Source: Bdellovibrio sp. 28-41-41
Lineage (GTDB): Bacteria; Bdellovibrionota; Bdellovibrionia; Bdellovibrionales; Bdellovibrionaceae
DNA: 63,473 nt
Assembly: GCA_002256935.1 (NCBI GenBank)
Contig: NCGL01000018.1
Coordinates: 1-63,473, forward strand
Direction: 5' to 3'
The notes under the pieces are model-generated. The model did no database searches. It worked only from the letters and a program-made list of their open reading frames with translations, and was not told the origin of the DNA. Both the position numbers and the translations under genes were made by a program. Below, one piece after another: positions 16,174 to 26,341 of this stretch. The first letter of the stretch is position 1; each line of letters opens with the position of its first letter.

Positions 16174-19100
16174 GTGGTAGCTATAAAACTTATAAAGTTT
16201 TTATCTTATTATTTTCTTATGATCTTACTGTCAGGCTGCGAAATAAAAGTAGATATTAGGGATATTCGTTCTAAGACAATTAATATTTTTCCTGAATTTC
16301 CAATTGCAAGTAATTTGCTTCAATACCATTTAACTGCTAGTTGTAAAAAGTGTGATGGTGGGTATTTATATAAAATTGGACCCAAAGAAACTTTAAACTG
16401 TGATTCATCTGATGGAGCAACACCGTCAAGTTCTGTAATAAATATTGATCTTACATCTGTACCCGATGGCAATATAAAACTTTGTTTGTGGGGATATTAT
16501 AAAAAAGGGGTTGTGCTTGATAACTTAGCCGTTTTTGAATGGATTAAAGATACAGTAGCTCCGTCATTGAGTGGATCACTGTTAGAAGGTGACGGCTACT
16601 ATAGCTCAACTTCAAGATCTCCGGTTATTAACTGGCCAGCAGCAACCGATGAATTAAGTGGAGTAGATCATTATGAAGTAGCAATGGGAACAAGTCCTGG
16701 AGCTACGGATACTCTGTCTTGGTTGGATCTGGGAAATATTCTATTTTATTATCAAGAAAATATACTGTTAGCTTCTGGACAAACTTATTACGCAAGTATT
16801 CGCGCCATCGATAAAGCCGGAAACATAAGCACTCCATTAAACGGCACCGGTTGGTATGTTGATCCCAGTGTACCGTTATCAATATCAACCTTTAATGATA
16901 TGAATTTTGGAAGCTCCAGTGAAACCCCATTAATGGAATGGAGCCAAGGGCAGGACCTTGAATCTGGGGTAGATCACTATCAAATGGCATTGGGAACTGC
17001 GCCTGGATTAACCGATATCTTGAATTTTACCAATGTGATCTATCCAAATTCTTCTACAGATTTAATTGGCAAACTGACGGGGTTAAATTTGAATAATGGA
17101 CAAATCTACTACCCAAGTATTCGTGCTGTTGATAAAGCGTCCAATCCAAGTACTGCGACTCAAGGAAATGGATTTCGTGCGGTAAATCAGTGGAAAAATC
17201 TTAACGCCAATTCAAACTCGTTTATCAACGGAGAAATAAAAAAAATAGCTATTCAACCTGATGGTAAGAGAATTTTAGCAGGTGCATTTAATATGGTGGG
17301 TGGAACGCCAGTTCCGGGCGTGTTTCAACTCGACTCAGCCGGAGCGCAAGATACAACAATGAATTTTGGGACTGGCTTTAATTCAAATCTATACGATATG
17401 GCTAGGCAAACAGATGGTAAGATCATATTTGTTGGGGGTTTTACTACCTATCAGGACGTTCCCCAAGGCAGAATTGCGCGACTTAATGTCGATGGGTCAA
17501 TTGATAGTACATTTTCTACGGGAAGTGGTTTTGATGCGTCGGCATTTGCTATAGCCATTCAGCCCAATGGAAAAATTTTGGTGATAGGATATTTCACATC
17601 GTATAATGGTACAAATGCCCCAGGGCTTGCCAGACTTAATAGTGATGGCAGTATCGATACGACTTTTAATTGTGGTAGTGGATTTGATCAATTAGTTTCG
17701 GCAAAAATTCTTGTTCAAACAGATGGGAAAATTATTATTGGTGGATTTTTTAATTCTTTTAATGGAGCAGGTCAGGGCAGATTTCTTCGACTGAATTCTG
17801 ATGGCACATTGGACTCTGCATTCATGTCTAATGTTGGTACTGGATTCGATAACGCAGTTAAATCTTTGGATTTACAATCAGACGGGAAAATACTTTTAGC
17901 TGGATATTTCTCAAGTTATAACGGCACTTCAAAATCCGCCGTAGCTCGTATCAATGGCGATGGCACAATTGATTCGACTTTTACTGCGGTAATATCTGGG
18001 GGAAGTTTTGTCTTGATGGATGTTGTCAAAGCTCAATCTGATGGGAAAATTATTATTGGTGGGTCAGCAATAATATATTCTCCTTTTGGATTTAAAAATG
18101 TTTTGACTCGAGTGAACGCTAATGGATCTGCTGATGGCACATTTTCATCGAGTATAGGATTAACTGGGTCAGTATATTCAATTGCACAACAGCCTGATGC
18201 TAAAATTCTATTGTCAGGAAGCTTTACGTTATACGCCGGTAGCACTAACAGTAAAATTACAAGGATTAATGTGGATGGGACTAATGATTCTAGTTTTAAT
18301 CCAGGAACAGGACCAAATAATACTATATCTGCCATGCTTCTTGAGCCTACTTGGGGTAAAATATTAGTCGTTGGTCAATTTACTGCAGTAAACGGATCAG
18401 TAATTAATAATATAGTCCGAGTTAATATTGATGACTCAATTGACACTTCATTTTCTACAGGCAGCGGATTTGATGGCACAGTAATAGAGGCGCTTCTTCA
18501 GTCAGATGGGAAAGTTTTGCTCACAGGAGGCTTTGCTAAATACAACGGAAGCTCGGTTAGCCCCTTAGTTCGTCTTAGTTCAGATGGGACACTTGATTCA
18601 AGTATTAATGTGGGGAGTACATTTCCATCAGGTATTAATAGTATCGTTTTGCAAAATGATGGAAAAATTTTAGTAGCTGGGTTAAACACGGGCTCATATA
18701 AAATCAAACGTTACAATTCTGATGGCTCAATAGATAATTCCTTTAGTGTAGGAAGTGGTTTTGATAACGTTATAACTAGAATGGTTATTCAGATTGATGG
18801 AAAAATTTTAGTTGGTGGAAGTTTTACGACCTATCTTGGTGCGCCTCAGTCTCGCTTGGTCAGACTTAACTCTGACGGATCTAAAGATTCCACTTTTGAT
18901 ACAGGAAGTGGTTTTGATAACGTTATATATAGTATGGTTATTCAGGTTGATGGAAAAATTTTAGTTGGTGGTCGATTTACCTTGGTTAATGGTTCTTCGG
19001 CAGTAGGGTTGGTAAGGCTTAATTCAAATGGCTCTGTTGATTCAAATTTTTTCATAGGCACAGGATTTGTGAATGGAGCTGTTTATTCAATAGTAACTCA

Positions 19101-19341
19101 ATCGGACGGTAAAATTATATTAGGGGGAAGTTTTGTATCATACAATAATACAAGTGCAATTTCTCTATTGAGACTAAATTCAAACGGCACAATTGATACT
19201 ACTTTTAATCTGGGCGCTGGTTTTTATTCCGCAGCAGTGAATACCATTGAGGTAAATTCAGAAGGGAAAATTATAATTGGAGGATTTTTTACATCATTTG
19301 ATAATAAACCTAGTAGTAATGAACTTATTCTTGGTTGGTAA
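16174..19341 (+). CDS. Delta-60 repeat beta-propeller lipoprotein
   Basis: This 1055-residue protein starts at a GTG and has a lipoprotein signal ending LLSGC. Residues about 120-340 hold two homologous Ig-like modules, each with the phrase SGVDHYxxAxGTxPGxTD. From about 350 to the end there are 14 copies of the delta-60 unit (core QsDGKIlvgGxFtxyNGt, then LvRLNsDGsiDstF). They form beta-propellers in proteins found often in Deltaproteobacteria and relatives. The function is unknown, probably cell-surface adhesion or binding. It is monocistronic. The AT-rich sequence differs mildly from neighbours, with more TTT and ATT codons. Confidence 0.85.
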   Translation: MVAIKLIKFLSYYFLMILLSGCEIKVDIRDIRSKTINIFPEFPIASNLLQYHLTASCKKCDGGYLYKIGPKETLNCDSSDGATPSSSVINIDLTSVPDGNIKLCLWGYYKKGVVLDNLAVFEWIKDTVAPSLSGSLLEGDGYYSSTSRSPVINWPAATDELSGVDHYEVAMGTSPGATDTLSWLDLGNILFYYQENILLASGQTYYASIRAIDKAGNISTPLNGTGWYVDPSVPLSISTFNDMNFGSSSETPLMEWSQGQDLESGVDHYQMALGTAPGLTDILNFTNVIYPNSSTDLIGKLTGLNLNNGQIYYPSIRAVDKASNPSTATQGNGFRAVNQWKNLNANSNSFINGEIKKIAIQPDGKRILAGAFNMVGGTPVPGVFQLDSAGAQDTTMNFGTGFNSNLYDMARQTDGKIIFVGGFTTYQDVPQGRIARLNVDGSIDSTFSTGSGFDASAFAIAIQPNGKILVIGYFTSYNGTNAPGLARLNSDGSIDTTFNCGSGFDQLVSAKILVQTDGKIIIGGFFNSFNGAGQGRFLRLNSDGTLDSAFMSNVGTGFDNAVKSLDLQSDGKILLAGYFSSYNGTSKSAVARINGDGTIDSTFTAVISGGSFVLMDVVKAQSDGKIIIGGSAIIYSPFGFKNVLTRVNANGSADGTFSSSIGLTGSVYSIAQQPDAKILLSGSFTLYAGSTNSKITRINVDGTNDSSFNPGTGPNNTISAMLLEPTWGKILVVGQFTAVNGSVINNIVRVNIDDSIDTSFSTGSGFDGTVIEALLQSDGKVLLTGGFAKYNGSSVSPLVRLSSDGTLDSSINVGSTFPSGINSIVLQNDGKILVAGLNTGSYKIKRYNSDGSIDNSFSVGSGFDNVITRMVIQIDGKILVGGSFTTYLGAPQSRLVRLNSDGSKDSTFDTGSGFDNVIYSMVIQVDGKILVGGRFTLVNGSSAVGLVRLNSNGSVDSNFFIGTGFVNGAVYSIVTQSDGKIILGGSFVSYNNTSAISLLRLNSNGTIDTTFNLGAGFYSAAVNTIEVNSEGKIIIGGFFTSFDNKPSSNELILGW

Positions 19342-19491
19342 ATAGATAAAGAGCTGTTTCCATTTGTACTGTTTTTTAAAAATGCGACAGTTTAAAAGAA
19401 ATAGAAAGTTTTATAATACTGTTGCTATATCATTTGCTGGCACTCTGCTGATGCTAGTCCGTTAGAGCAATTTGAATAATATTTTTAAGAT

Positions 19492-19524
19492 CCTATCTAG
19501 ATTACTCTAAATCTTCTAGATAGG
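19492..19524 (-). terminator. Hairpin at the end of speA
   Basis: CCTATCTAGA (19492-19501) pairs perfectly with TCTAGATAGG (19515-19524). The loop contains the speA stop codon and last codons. On the minus strand it is followed by an AT-rich tract without a clean T-run, so it is a weak terminator or a 3'-end stabilising structure. Confidence 0.45.
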
Positions 19525-21490
19525 TATAGCCTGATAAGCCTTCTTCGTAGTGCTTGATCAGTAGCTTTGCTTCTTGTTTAGAGATGCTGCCTTTTTGAAT
19601 AAATTCTTCAGATGCCTGCCGAACGTTATCAATCAAGTTATTGCGGTCGTACTGAACGTAAGAAAGAACCTCGGTCACAGTGTCACCCGGAACGTAATGA
19701 TCGATTGTGTAGCCAGCTGGGCCCATAGAAATGTGAACAGCATCAGTATCGCCGAATAGATTATGTAAATCACCCAAGATTTCTTGGTACGCGCCCGTTA
19801 AGAAAACGCCTAAATAATACGATTCGTTTTCTTTCACTTCATGGATTTGTAGGGTTTGTTTGTACTGACCTGTTTTAGAATCAATGAATTTTTCCATCTT
19901 GCCGTCAGAGTCACACGTTAAATCTGCTAGAGTCGCTTCATGATGAGGCTCTTCTTGTAAGCGGTGGATTGGCATAACCGGGAATAACTGTCCTACAGCC
20001 CATGAATCTGGAACCGATTGGAAAACAGAGAAGTTACAGTAGTAAGTATCGCAAAGCTCTTGGCGCAAAGTCGCTTCGATGTCTTCTACATCTGGGGCTG
20101 TTTTAGCGATTTGAAGCATTTTTGTTGCGATCGAGAAGTACATAGTTTCGCACCACGCACGTTGCTCAAGATTCAATACACCGTATGTAAACAATTGAAG
20201 AGTTTCTTGTTTTGATTGAGTTAAATCATTGAAGCATTCGTTGATATTATCGCGGTTAACTTTTTCGTAGATGTACTGAAGATCCTGCATAATTCCGGGA
20301 TCTTTTTTAGTTACTAGGCGCGGAGGCGCACTTCTGTGCAAGTGGTTTACTCCCAGGACGTTAAATATTAGAACCGAGTGATGCGCAACGAGCGCGCGAC
20401 CAGATTCCGTTACGATATTTGGATGGGGAATATTTTTTTCATCACAAAGACCTTGAAGGATGGAAACAACGTCATTTGCGTACTCTTGTTCAGAGTAATT
20501 GATCGATGAATCAGAATGGCCAGTGCCATCGTAATCCACGCCTAAGCCACCGCCCACGTCGATATATTTAAGGCCAGTCGCACCCATTTGATAAATTTCT
20601 GTATAGAAACGAGCGCCTTCTTTAAGGGATGATTTGATACTTTGGATGGAAGGAACTTGTGAACCGATATGGTAGTGAAGGAGTTCAAGGCAATCCATCA
20701 TGTTTTCTGTTTTAAGAAGCTCAAGGCCCTCAACAATTTCCATCGCTGTTAAACCAAACTTAGAACGTGCGCCTGATGAATCTACCCATTTACCCGCACC
20801 TTGTGTGTTTAATTTAGCGCGGAACCCGATTTTTGGTCGCGTGTTAAATTTCTTCGCTACTTGGATGATCATTTTCAATTCTTCTTTGCGGTCGACAACG
20901 ATGATCGTTTTTTTCCCAAGTTTTTGAGACAGAATAGCTGTTTCGATGTATTCGATATCTTTAAAACCGTTACAGATGATAACGCCATTTGGGTTATTCA
21001 TTAACGCTAGAACGATTAGTAATTCTGGTTTTGATCCGCACTCAAGACCCAGGCGCGTGTCTTTACCAAAGTGAACGATGTCTTGTACTAGATGGCGTTG
21101 TTGATTTACTTTGACTGGGTAAACGCCGTTGTATTCCGCCTTGTAGCCGAATTCAGTAATGGCTTTGTTGAAGCAGTTGTAAAGCAATTCAACGCGGGCT
21201 TTGATGATATCAGTAAAACGAATCATGATAGGAACGCGGATACCGCGATCTAGTAAATCTTGAGTTAACTCAAAAAGATCAACCGACGGACCATTAGCGC
21301 CCGTAGGAGTGATTTGAACATTTCCATTCGGATTAACTCGGTAGTAACCATTTCCCCAGTTGTTGATTCCGTAAAGCTCAGCACTTTCTTCAGGAGTCCA
21401 TGGCTCAGTTTTTAACGGATTTGATTTACTTTGAACAGGGAGAGAGTTTTCAGATACTAACGTCGTTTCATGAGTGGATTTGTTTTCCAT
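19502..21490 (-). CDS. speA: Biosynthetic arginine decarboxylase
   Basis: The 662-residue protein is the PLP-dependent, fold-III biosynthetic arginine decarboxylase, which makes agmatine from arginine. Motifs: VYPVKVNQQ (PLP lysine) at about 120, HYHIGSQ and GGGLGVDYDGTGHS later in the barrel, and VFQSVPDSWAVGQLFP toward the C-terminus. Length is typical. It lies downstream of leuS with about 100 bases between and may be co-transcribed. Together with the two ureohydrolases in this window it gives an arginine to putrescine route. Confidence 0.95.
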   Translation of the reverse strand: MENKSTHETTLVSENSLPVQSKSNPLKTEPWTPEESAELYGINNWGNGYYRVNPNGNVQITPTGANGPSVDLFELTQDLLDRGIRVPIMIRFTDIIKARVELLYNCFNKAITEFGYKAEYNGVYPVKVNQQRHLVQDIVHFGKDTRLGLECGSKPELLIVLALMNNPNGVIICNGFKDIEYIETAILSQKLGKKTIIVVDRKEELKMIIQVAKKFNTRPKIGFRAKLNTQGAGKWVDSSGARSKFGLTAMEIVEGLELLKTENMMDCLELLHYHIGSQVPSIQSIKSSLKEGARFYTEIYQMGATGLKYIDVGGGLGVDYDGTGHSDSSINYSEQEYANDVVSILQGLCDEKNIPHPNIVTESGRALVAHHSVLIFNVLGVNHLHRSAPPRLVTKKDPGIMQDLQYIYEKVNRDNINECFNDLTQSKQETLQLFTYGVLNLEQRAWCETMYFSIATKMLQIAKTAPDVEDIEATLRQELCDTYYCNFSVFQSVPDSWAVGQLFPVMPIHRLQEEPHHEATLADLTCDSDGKMEKFIDSKTGQYKQTLQIHEVKENESYYLGVFLTGAYQEILGDLHNLFGDTDAVHISMGPAGYTIDHYVPGDTVTEVLSYVQYDRNNLIDNVRQASEEFIQKGSISKQEAKLLIKHYEEGLSGYTYLEDLE

Positions 21491-21590
21491 CGCGTCCCTT
21501 CTTAAGACGACGGCGCGTCCGTCATCTTGATAATTTTCATTTTTTGTTAAACGAAATTGTTTGTATTTTAAAATCCCGGTCCCCGCAAGA

Positions 21591-23993
21591 TTATTTCACG
21601 ATCATATTTAAAATTTTGGCTGCTTTGTAAATAATTTTGTCAGGTGCTTTTCCACCCAGAGCATTGGTGACAGTCGCAATTTGCATCGCTAGCGCCACAG
21701 CTGAATCCTGAGCCTCTTCAGGGGTCACTTCGATCGTTCCGCGCATCTTGCCGTTTACTTGTACCCCTAATGTAATTTTGTCATCCTTACACAGAGCTTC
21801 GTCAAAGTTTGGCCATGGTGCTAGGGACACAAGACCCGATCCACCCAAGCGATGCCAGATTTCTTCGGCCAAGTGAGGCGCGAATGGCATTAACAGCTGC
21901 GAAAATGTCAGCATCAAATCTTTGGGACGAGTGTCTTGTTTGTAAATCTCGTTCACCAAAATCATCATCTGACTGATCGCTGTATTAAAACCCATTGTCT
22001 CGATGTCGTGAGTCACTTTTTTGATTGTTTTGTGCAAAGTTTTCTTTAGATCATCCGACATCGGTGTGTCTTTAGCGACGACATTGCCACTGTCATCAAA
22101 CACTAAACGTGATACGCGTTCTAAGAAACGCTTCACACCTTCTACACCCGTTGGTGACCACGCTTTGTCTTTGTCCATTGGACCTAGGAAACAGATGAAC
22201 GTTCGAACAGTGTCGGCGCCAAATTTTTCGATTACTTCTTCCAGAGGTTCCACGTTGCCTCGGGATTTAGACATCTTCTCGCCATCTTTACCTAAGATCA
22301 TTCCCTGGTGAGCCAATTTTTTAAACGGCTCTGGGTGAGAAACTAAGCCAGCATCAAAAAGAACTTTTTGCCAGAAACGCGCGTACAGCAAGTGACCGAC
22401 TGTGTGCTCTGGGCCACCGACATAAAGATCGACCGGCATCCAGTACTTTTGCGCTTCTTGAGAGAATGGCTCTGATTCGTTATGAGGATCTGTGAATCGC
22501 AAGAAATACCACGATGACCCCGCAGAGCCCGGCATCGTATCCGTTTCGCGCGTTCCAACCTGACCTTGAGGAGACGTGTAATTTACGAAACTAGGAACGC
22601 GTGCCAAAGGTGGTTCGCCTTTTTCAGTCGGCTCGTAGTCAGCTACGTCGGGAAGCAGTACTGGCAATTCATTCACGGGCAGCGCGGACAAACCTTTTTC
22701 TGGAAAACGGACCATTGGAAACGGCTCGCCCCAATAACGTTGGCGTGAGAACAACCAATCGCGTAGTTTGTACTGGATTTCTTTTTGACCTTTCTTTGTA
22801 GTCTCTAAATGTTGATTCATTTTTTGAATCGCTGATTTTTTATCAAGGCCATTTAGGAAATCGCTATTGATCAAAACGCCATCCCCTTCGAAAGGCAGTG
22901 GTTCATTGTTTGGACCTTGCAGTACAGGAACAATATCTAGTTTGAAGGTTTGAGCGAATTCAAAATCACGTTGATCATGAGCCGGTACAGCCATGATAGC
23001 ACCTGTGCCGTACTCATTTAAAACATAATCACTGATCCAAATAGGAACAGGTCTCTGTGTTAAAGGGTGAATTGCATAGGCGCCAGTGAACTGGCCTGTT
23101 TTTTCTGTGTTGGCTTTTCTATCCACTTCAGATTTCGCTAATGTTTTTTTAATGTACTCTTGTACTTTTGGTAATTCAGCCGCGGACGAAATTTTTGGAA
23201 CAATAGAATTTTCCGGAGCTAGCACCATGAACGTCGCACCAAACAAGGTATCTGGGCGAGTAGTGAATACAGTGATTTTATCTTTTGAACCTTGTAGTTC
23301 GAAATCGACTTTGGCGCCTTCGGATTTTCCAATCCAATTTCTTTGGCCTTCTTTTGTCCGTTCCGGCCAGTCAATAGTATCTAAATCACTCGCTAGACGT
23401 TCGGCATAGTCTGTGATTTTTAACATCCATTGTTTCATTGGCATCCGAATGACAGGGTGACCACCGCGCTCACTTTTGCCGTCGACGACTTCTTCGTTTG
23501 CCAGAACGGTTTTTAAGGCGGGACACCAGTTAACGGGAACCTCTTTTTGGTAAGCCAGTCCACGTTCAAATAATTTAGTGAAAATAAATTGAGTCCATTT
23601 GTAATATTTTGGCTCACATGTTGAAATTTCACGACTCCAGTCGAAACTTAAACCAACACATTGCAATTGGCGTCGAAAGTTGCCGATGGCTTTTTCAGTT
23701 GTGATAGCTGGATGGATTCCCGTTTGAATCGCAAACTGTTCGGCTGGCAATCCGAAGGCATCGTAGCCCATCGGGTGAAGAACATTGAATCCTTTAGCCC
23801 GTTTGTAGCGCGATATGATTTCCGTCGGCATATACGATGCTGCGTGGCCCACGTGTAGTCCTGTCCCCGATGGATACGGGAACATGTCCAGTGCATAGTA
23901 CTTTGGTTTAGTCGACTTTGGGTCAGCTTTGAACGCGTTTTCTTTGGCCCATTGAGCCTGCCATTTTTTTTCGATTTCGTGTGAGTTATTCAT
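21591..23993 (-). CDS. leuS: Leucyl-tRNA synthetase
   Basis: The 800-residue protein is a class Ia leucyl-tRNA synthetase. The HIGH motif is present as HVGH (FPYPSGTGLHVGHA), followed by the CP1 editing domain with TTRPDTLFGATFMVLAPE and the KMSKS motif (EKMSKSRGNVEP) at about 575. The anticodon-binding and short C-terminal domain follow (LGVQVNGKMRGTI). It is slightly shorter than E. coli LeuS (860), which is common. Essential for translation. Confidence 0.97.
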   Translation of the reverse strand: MNNSHEIEKKWQAQWAKENAFKADPKSTKPKYYALDMFPYPSGTGLHVGHAASYMPTEIISRYKRAKGFNVLHPMGYDAFGLPAEQFAIQTGIHPAITTEKAIGNFRRQLQCVGLSFDWSREISTCEPKYYKWTQFIFTKLFERGLAYQKEVPVNWCPALKTVLANEEVVDGKSERGGHPVIRMPMKQWMLKITDYAERLASDLDTIDWPERTKEGQRNWIGKSEGAKVDFELQGSKDKITVFTTRPDTLFGATFMVLAPENSIVPKISSAAELPKVQEYIKKTLAKSEVDRKANTEKTGQFTGAYAIHPLTQRPVPIWISDYVLNEYGTGAIMAVPAHDQRDFEFAQTFKLDIVPVLQGPNNEPLPFEGDGVLINSDFLNGLDKKSAIQKMNQHLETTKKGQKEIQYKLRDWLFSRQRYWGEPFPMVRFPEKGLSALPVNELPVLLPDVADYEPTEKGEPPLARVPSFVNYTSPQGQVGTRETDTMPGSAGSSWYFLRFTDPHNESEPFSQEAQKYWMPVDLYVGGPEHTVGHLLYARFWQKVLFDAGLVSHPEPFKKLAHQGMILGKDGEKMSKSRGNVEPLEEVIEKFGADTVRTFICFLGPMDKDKAWSPTGVEGVKRFLERVSRLVFDDSGNVVAKDTPMSDDLKKTLHKTIKKVTHDIETMGFNTAISQMMILVNEIYKQDTRPKDLMLTFSQLLMPFAPHLAEEIWHRLGGSGLVSLAPWPNFDEALCKDDKITLGVQVNGKMRGTIEVTPEEAQDSAVALAMQIATVTNALGGKAPDKIIYKAAKILNMIVK

Positions 23994-24118
23994 GTGGGAA
24001 TACTAGATTTTTCTCATGAAATCTTCAATCAGAAAATACCGGACGGAGGCACAGATTACGGGGACTTAGGCCGACCTGGATCTATTGTTTCGGGCCATTT
24101 GTGCCGTAAACTTAATAG

Positions 24119-25174
24119 ATGTCCCAAGATATTGAACGTCCCGCGAAATCTAGAAAAATATTGGTAATTGATGACGATCCCCAAGGGATAGATGTCATCT
24201 TGGAACCATTGAAATGGGAAGGCTATAATGCTGTGGGTGTGGATTCGCTTGAAGAAGGAATTCGCGTCATTGATTCATGGATGCCGGCCATTATCGTTGT
24301 TGACTTTAAGGACAAAGATCAACGCATCCGCGCTATTGCTAAAATTCGTGAAATTCGTCCGTTTGCATCGCTGCTGCTATTGAGTGACGAGTCATCAACA
24401 GAATCTATCATTTTAGGATTAGATAGCGGTGCAGACGATTACATCGTTAAGCCGTTTGTTCCTCTTGAGCTACTAGCACGCGTGCGTACTCATTTACGTA
24501 TCCGCGATTTACAAGAGCAATTGATGTACGCCAATGAAAAGTTGAAAGAACTTGCAGATACAGACGACCTGACGGGTCTTCTGAATATGCGTTCACTGTA
24601 TCAAAAGCTTGAGTTCGAGTTGCAACGGGCTCGTCGTTTCGGACGTCAAGTGTGCGTGATCATGTTTGATATGGACCATTTTAAAGGTGTCAATGATGGA
24701 CATGACCATTTATTTGGAAGTTTTGTTATTTCTGAAATGGGGAAAATTGTTCGAGCTAACACTCGTAATATTGATATCCCTGCGCGCTATGGTGGAGATG
24801 AATTCCTGATCGTGTTAACCGAGGTAAATTTTGAAGGCGCTTTATTTTACTGCGAACGGCTTCGTAAATCAGTAGAAGGCACAACATTCCGTAGTGGTGA
24901 CGATGAAATCCAGCTGACAATTTCAGTGGGTTTCGCCGTAACAGACCCTTACGAGAATATCTCGCCAAAAGAACTTGTCCGTCGCGCAGATCATGCTTTG
25001 TACGAAGCAAAAGAAAATGGTCGAAACAAAGTGTGTTATTACAAAAATAAAAGCTCTGAAGAAGCTTTGGAACGCCAAAATAATAAAGCCAAAGAAGTCG
25101 CTGAATCTTCTAAAAAGAAGAAATCAGCCCCGGCTGTTAGCGCTACGAAAAGGCGAAAAAGCCGCGCGGGATGA
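24119..25174 (+). CDS. Response regulator diguanylate cyclase (REC-GGDEF)
   Basis: This 351-residue protein has a receiver domain (acid pair at 18-19, phospho-acceptor Asp62, Lys111 in VKPF) and a GGDEF domain. The active-site GGDEF is at 225-229, with DMDHFKGVND upstream, and an intact RxxD inhibitory site (RNID, 216-219) five residues before it. It should synthesise cyclic-di-GMP on phosphorylation and be feedback-inhibited. A basic Lys/Arg/Ser-rich tail (about 310-351) is unusual. The stop overlaps the start of a small secreted gene (ATGA). No kinase is adjacent. Confidence 0.92.
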   Translation: MSQDIERPAKSRKILVIDDDPQGIDVILEPLKWEGYNAVGVDSLEEGIRVIDSWMPAIIVVDFKDKDQRIRAIAKIREIRPFASLLLLSDESSTESIILGLDSGADDYIVKPFVPLELLARVRTHLRIRDLQEQLMYANEKLKELADTDDLTGLLNMRSLYQKLEFELQRARRFGRQVCVIMFDMDHFKGVNDGHDHLFGSFVISEMGKIVRANTRNIDIPARYGGDEFLIVLTEVNFEGALFYCERLRKSVEGTTFRSGDDEIQLTISVGFAVTDPYENISPKELVRRADHALYEAKENGRNKVCYYKNKSSEEALERQNNKAKEVAESSKKKKSAPAVSATKRRKSRAG

Positions 25175-25299
25175 GAATTCTTTTCTTGGCTGTTTTGTTC
25201 TGGCTGCCTGTCCGTGCTGATATCTCAGCGTTTGAAAAAGAATGTTATGAAAGCAAAAAAAGCCCTGCGTGTAATTCGTTTGTAGGCGAGCAGAAATAG
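25171..25299 (+). CDS. Small secreted Cys-containing peptide, 42 aa
   Basis: An ATG at 25171 overlaps the TGA of the cyclase gene. The frame encodes a signal peptide (MRILFLAVLFWLPVRA) and a 26-residue mature part with two Cys (EKECYESKKSPACNSF). The overlap suggests translational coupling. It is too short to assign; it may be a genuine small protein or a remnant. The signal-like start favours a real gene. Confidence 0.5.
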   Translation: MRILFLAVLFWLPVRADISAFEKECYESKKSPACNSFVGEQK

Positions 25300-25345
25300 C
25301 AGAATTCTAATTGAAAACTAAATGAAAACGAGTTAGTTCTGGGTT

Positions 25346-26341
25346 ATGACCCACGAAAATCCAATAAAGAATCAGAAAATTACGATTGCGAAGCTAAATA
25401 TCGCAGTCAGCTTTGTCGTGCTGGCATTGAAGTTTGCGGGTTATTACGTGTCGGGTTCCACAGCTATTTTTGGGGATGCCCTGGAAACTTTAGTGAATGT
25501 ACTAACGGCGTTTACAGCATTGACGGTTATTTATTTTGTGGCGATGCCGGCAGATGAAAATCATCCCTATGGTCATGGTAAATTAGAATTCTTCTCGGCG
25601 GCGTTTGAAGGCGGCCTGGTATTTTTCGCCGGTATTTCTATATTAATAGAAAGTGTTAGAGCATTTAAATCGAACCAATCTGTTGTCGAGATTGAGCTTG
25701 GTATGGTTTTCATTTTCATTGCCTCTTTAGTTAATTTATTCATGGCGCTTGCGTTAAAAAAAGTAGGAGGCAAACAGAAATCTGTTACTTTGTTGGCCAG
25801 TTCCGTCCATTTGATGAGTGATGTATACACTACAGCAGGCGTTCTTGTCGGGTTGCTACTAGTTAGATTCACGCAGTTGATGTGGATTGATTCCATTGTG
25901 TCGGCGCTGGTGGGATTACATTTGTTAGTAGAAAGTTATAAGATTGTACGTAAATCAGTGTCAGGGTTAACAGACGAGATGGATTTGGAATCACTAGATG
26001 AATTAGCCGTCGCGATTAAAAAAAATGTTAATCCTGGTATTATAAATATCCATAATCTGCGATCGATTCGATCGGGGAATTTTCATCACATCGATGCTCA
26101 TTTGATTATTCCCGAATTCTGGGATGTCGCTAAAGCTCACAGAGCGACTCATGATTTTGAAAAACGAGTGGTGGCTGATTACCCGTATGACGGGGAATTC
26201 GCATTTCATTTAGATCCATGTGGAAGAAAATATTGCGAAGCGTGCGATGTTAGCGACTGTCCGGTTAGACAGTCGCCATTTCTAAAACGGTTTAACTTTG
26301 CGAGTAATCACATGATCAAGTCAGTTACTGAGTCATACTAA
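25346..26341 (+). CDS. Cation diffusion facilitator (Zn2+/Fe2+/Co2+ efflux)
   Basis: The 331-residue protein is a CDF transporter with about six transmembrane helices. The metal site motifs in helices 2 and 5 are visible: FGDALETLVN (helix 2, D at the DxxxD position) and HLMSDVYTTAGVLVG (helix 5, HxxxD). HPYGHGKLE follows helix 2 as usual. The C-terminal cytoplasmic domain includes an unusual Cys-rich patch CGRKYCEACDVSDC (about 292-305), which could bind metal. Exports divalent metals by proton antiport. Confidence 0.9.
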   Translation: MTHENPIKNQKITIAKLNIAVSFVVLALKFAGYYVSGSTAIFGDALETLVNVLTAFTALTVIYFVAMPADENHPYGHGKLEFFSAAFEGGLVFFAGISILIESVRAFKSNQSVVEIELGMVFIFIASLVNLFMALALKKVGGKQKSVTLLASSVHLMSDVYTTAGVLVGLLLVRFTQLMWIDSIVSALVGLHLLVESYKIVRKSVSGLTDEMDLESLDELAVAIKKNVNPGIINIHNLRSIRSGNFHHIDAHLIIPEFWDVAKAHRATHDFEKRVVADYPYDGEFAFHLDPCGRKYCEACDVSDCPVRQSPFLKRFNFASNHMIKSVTESY

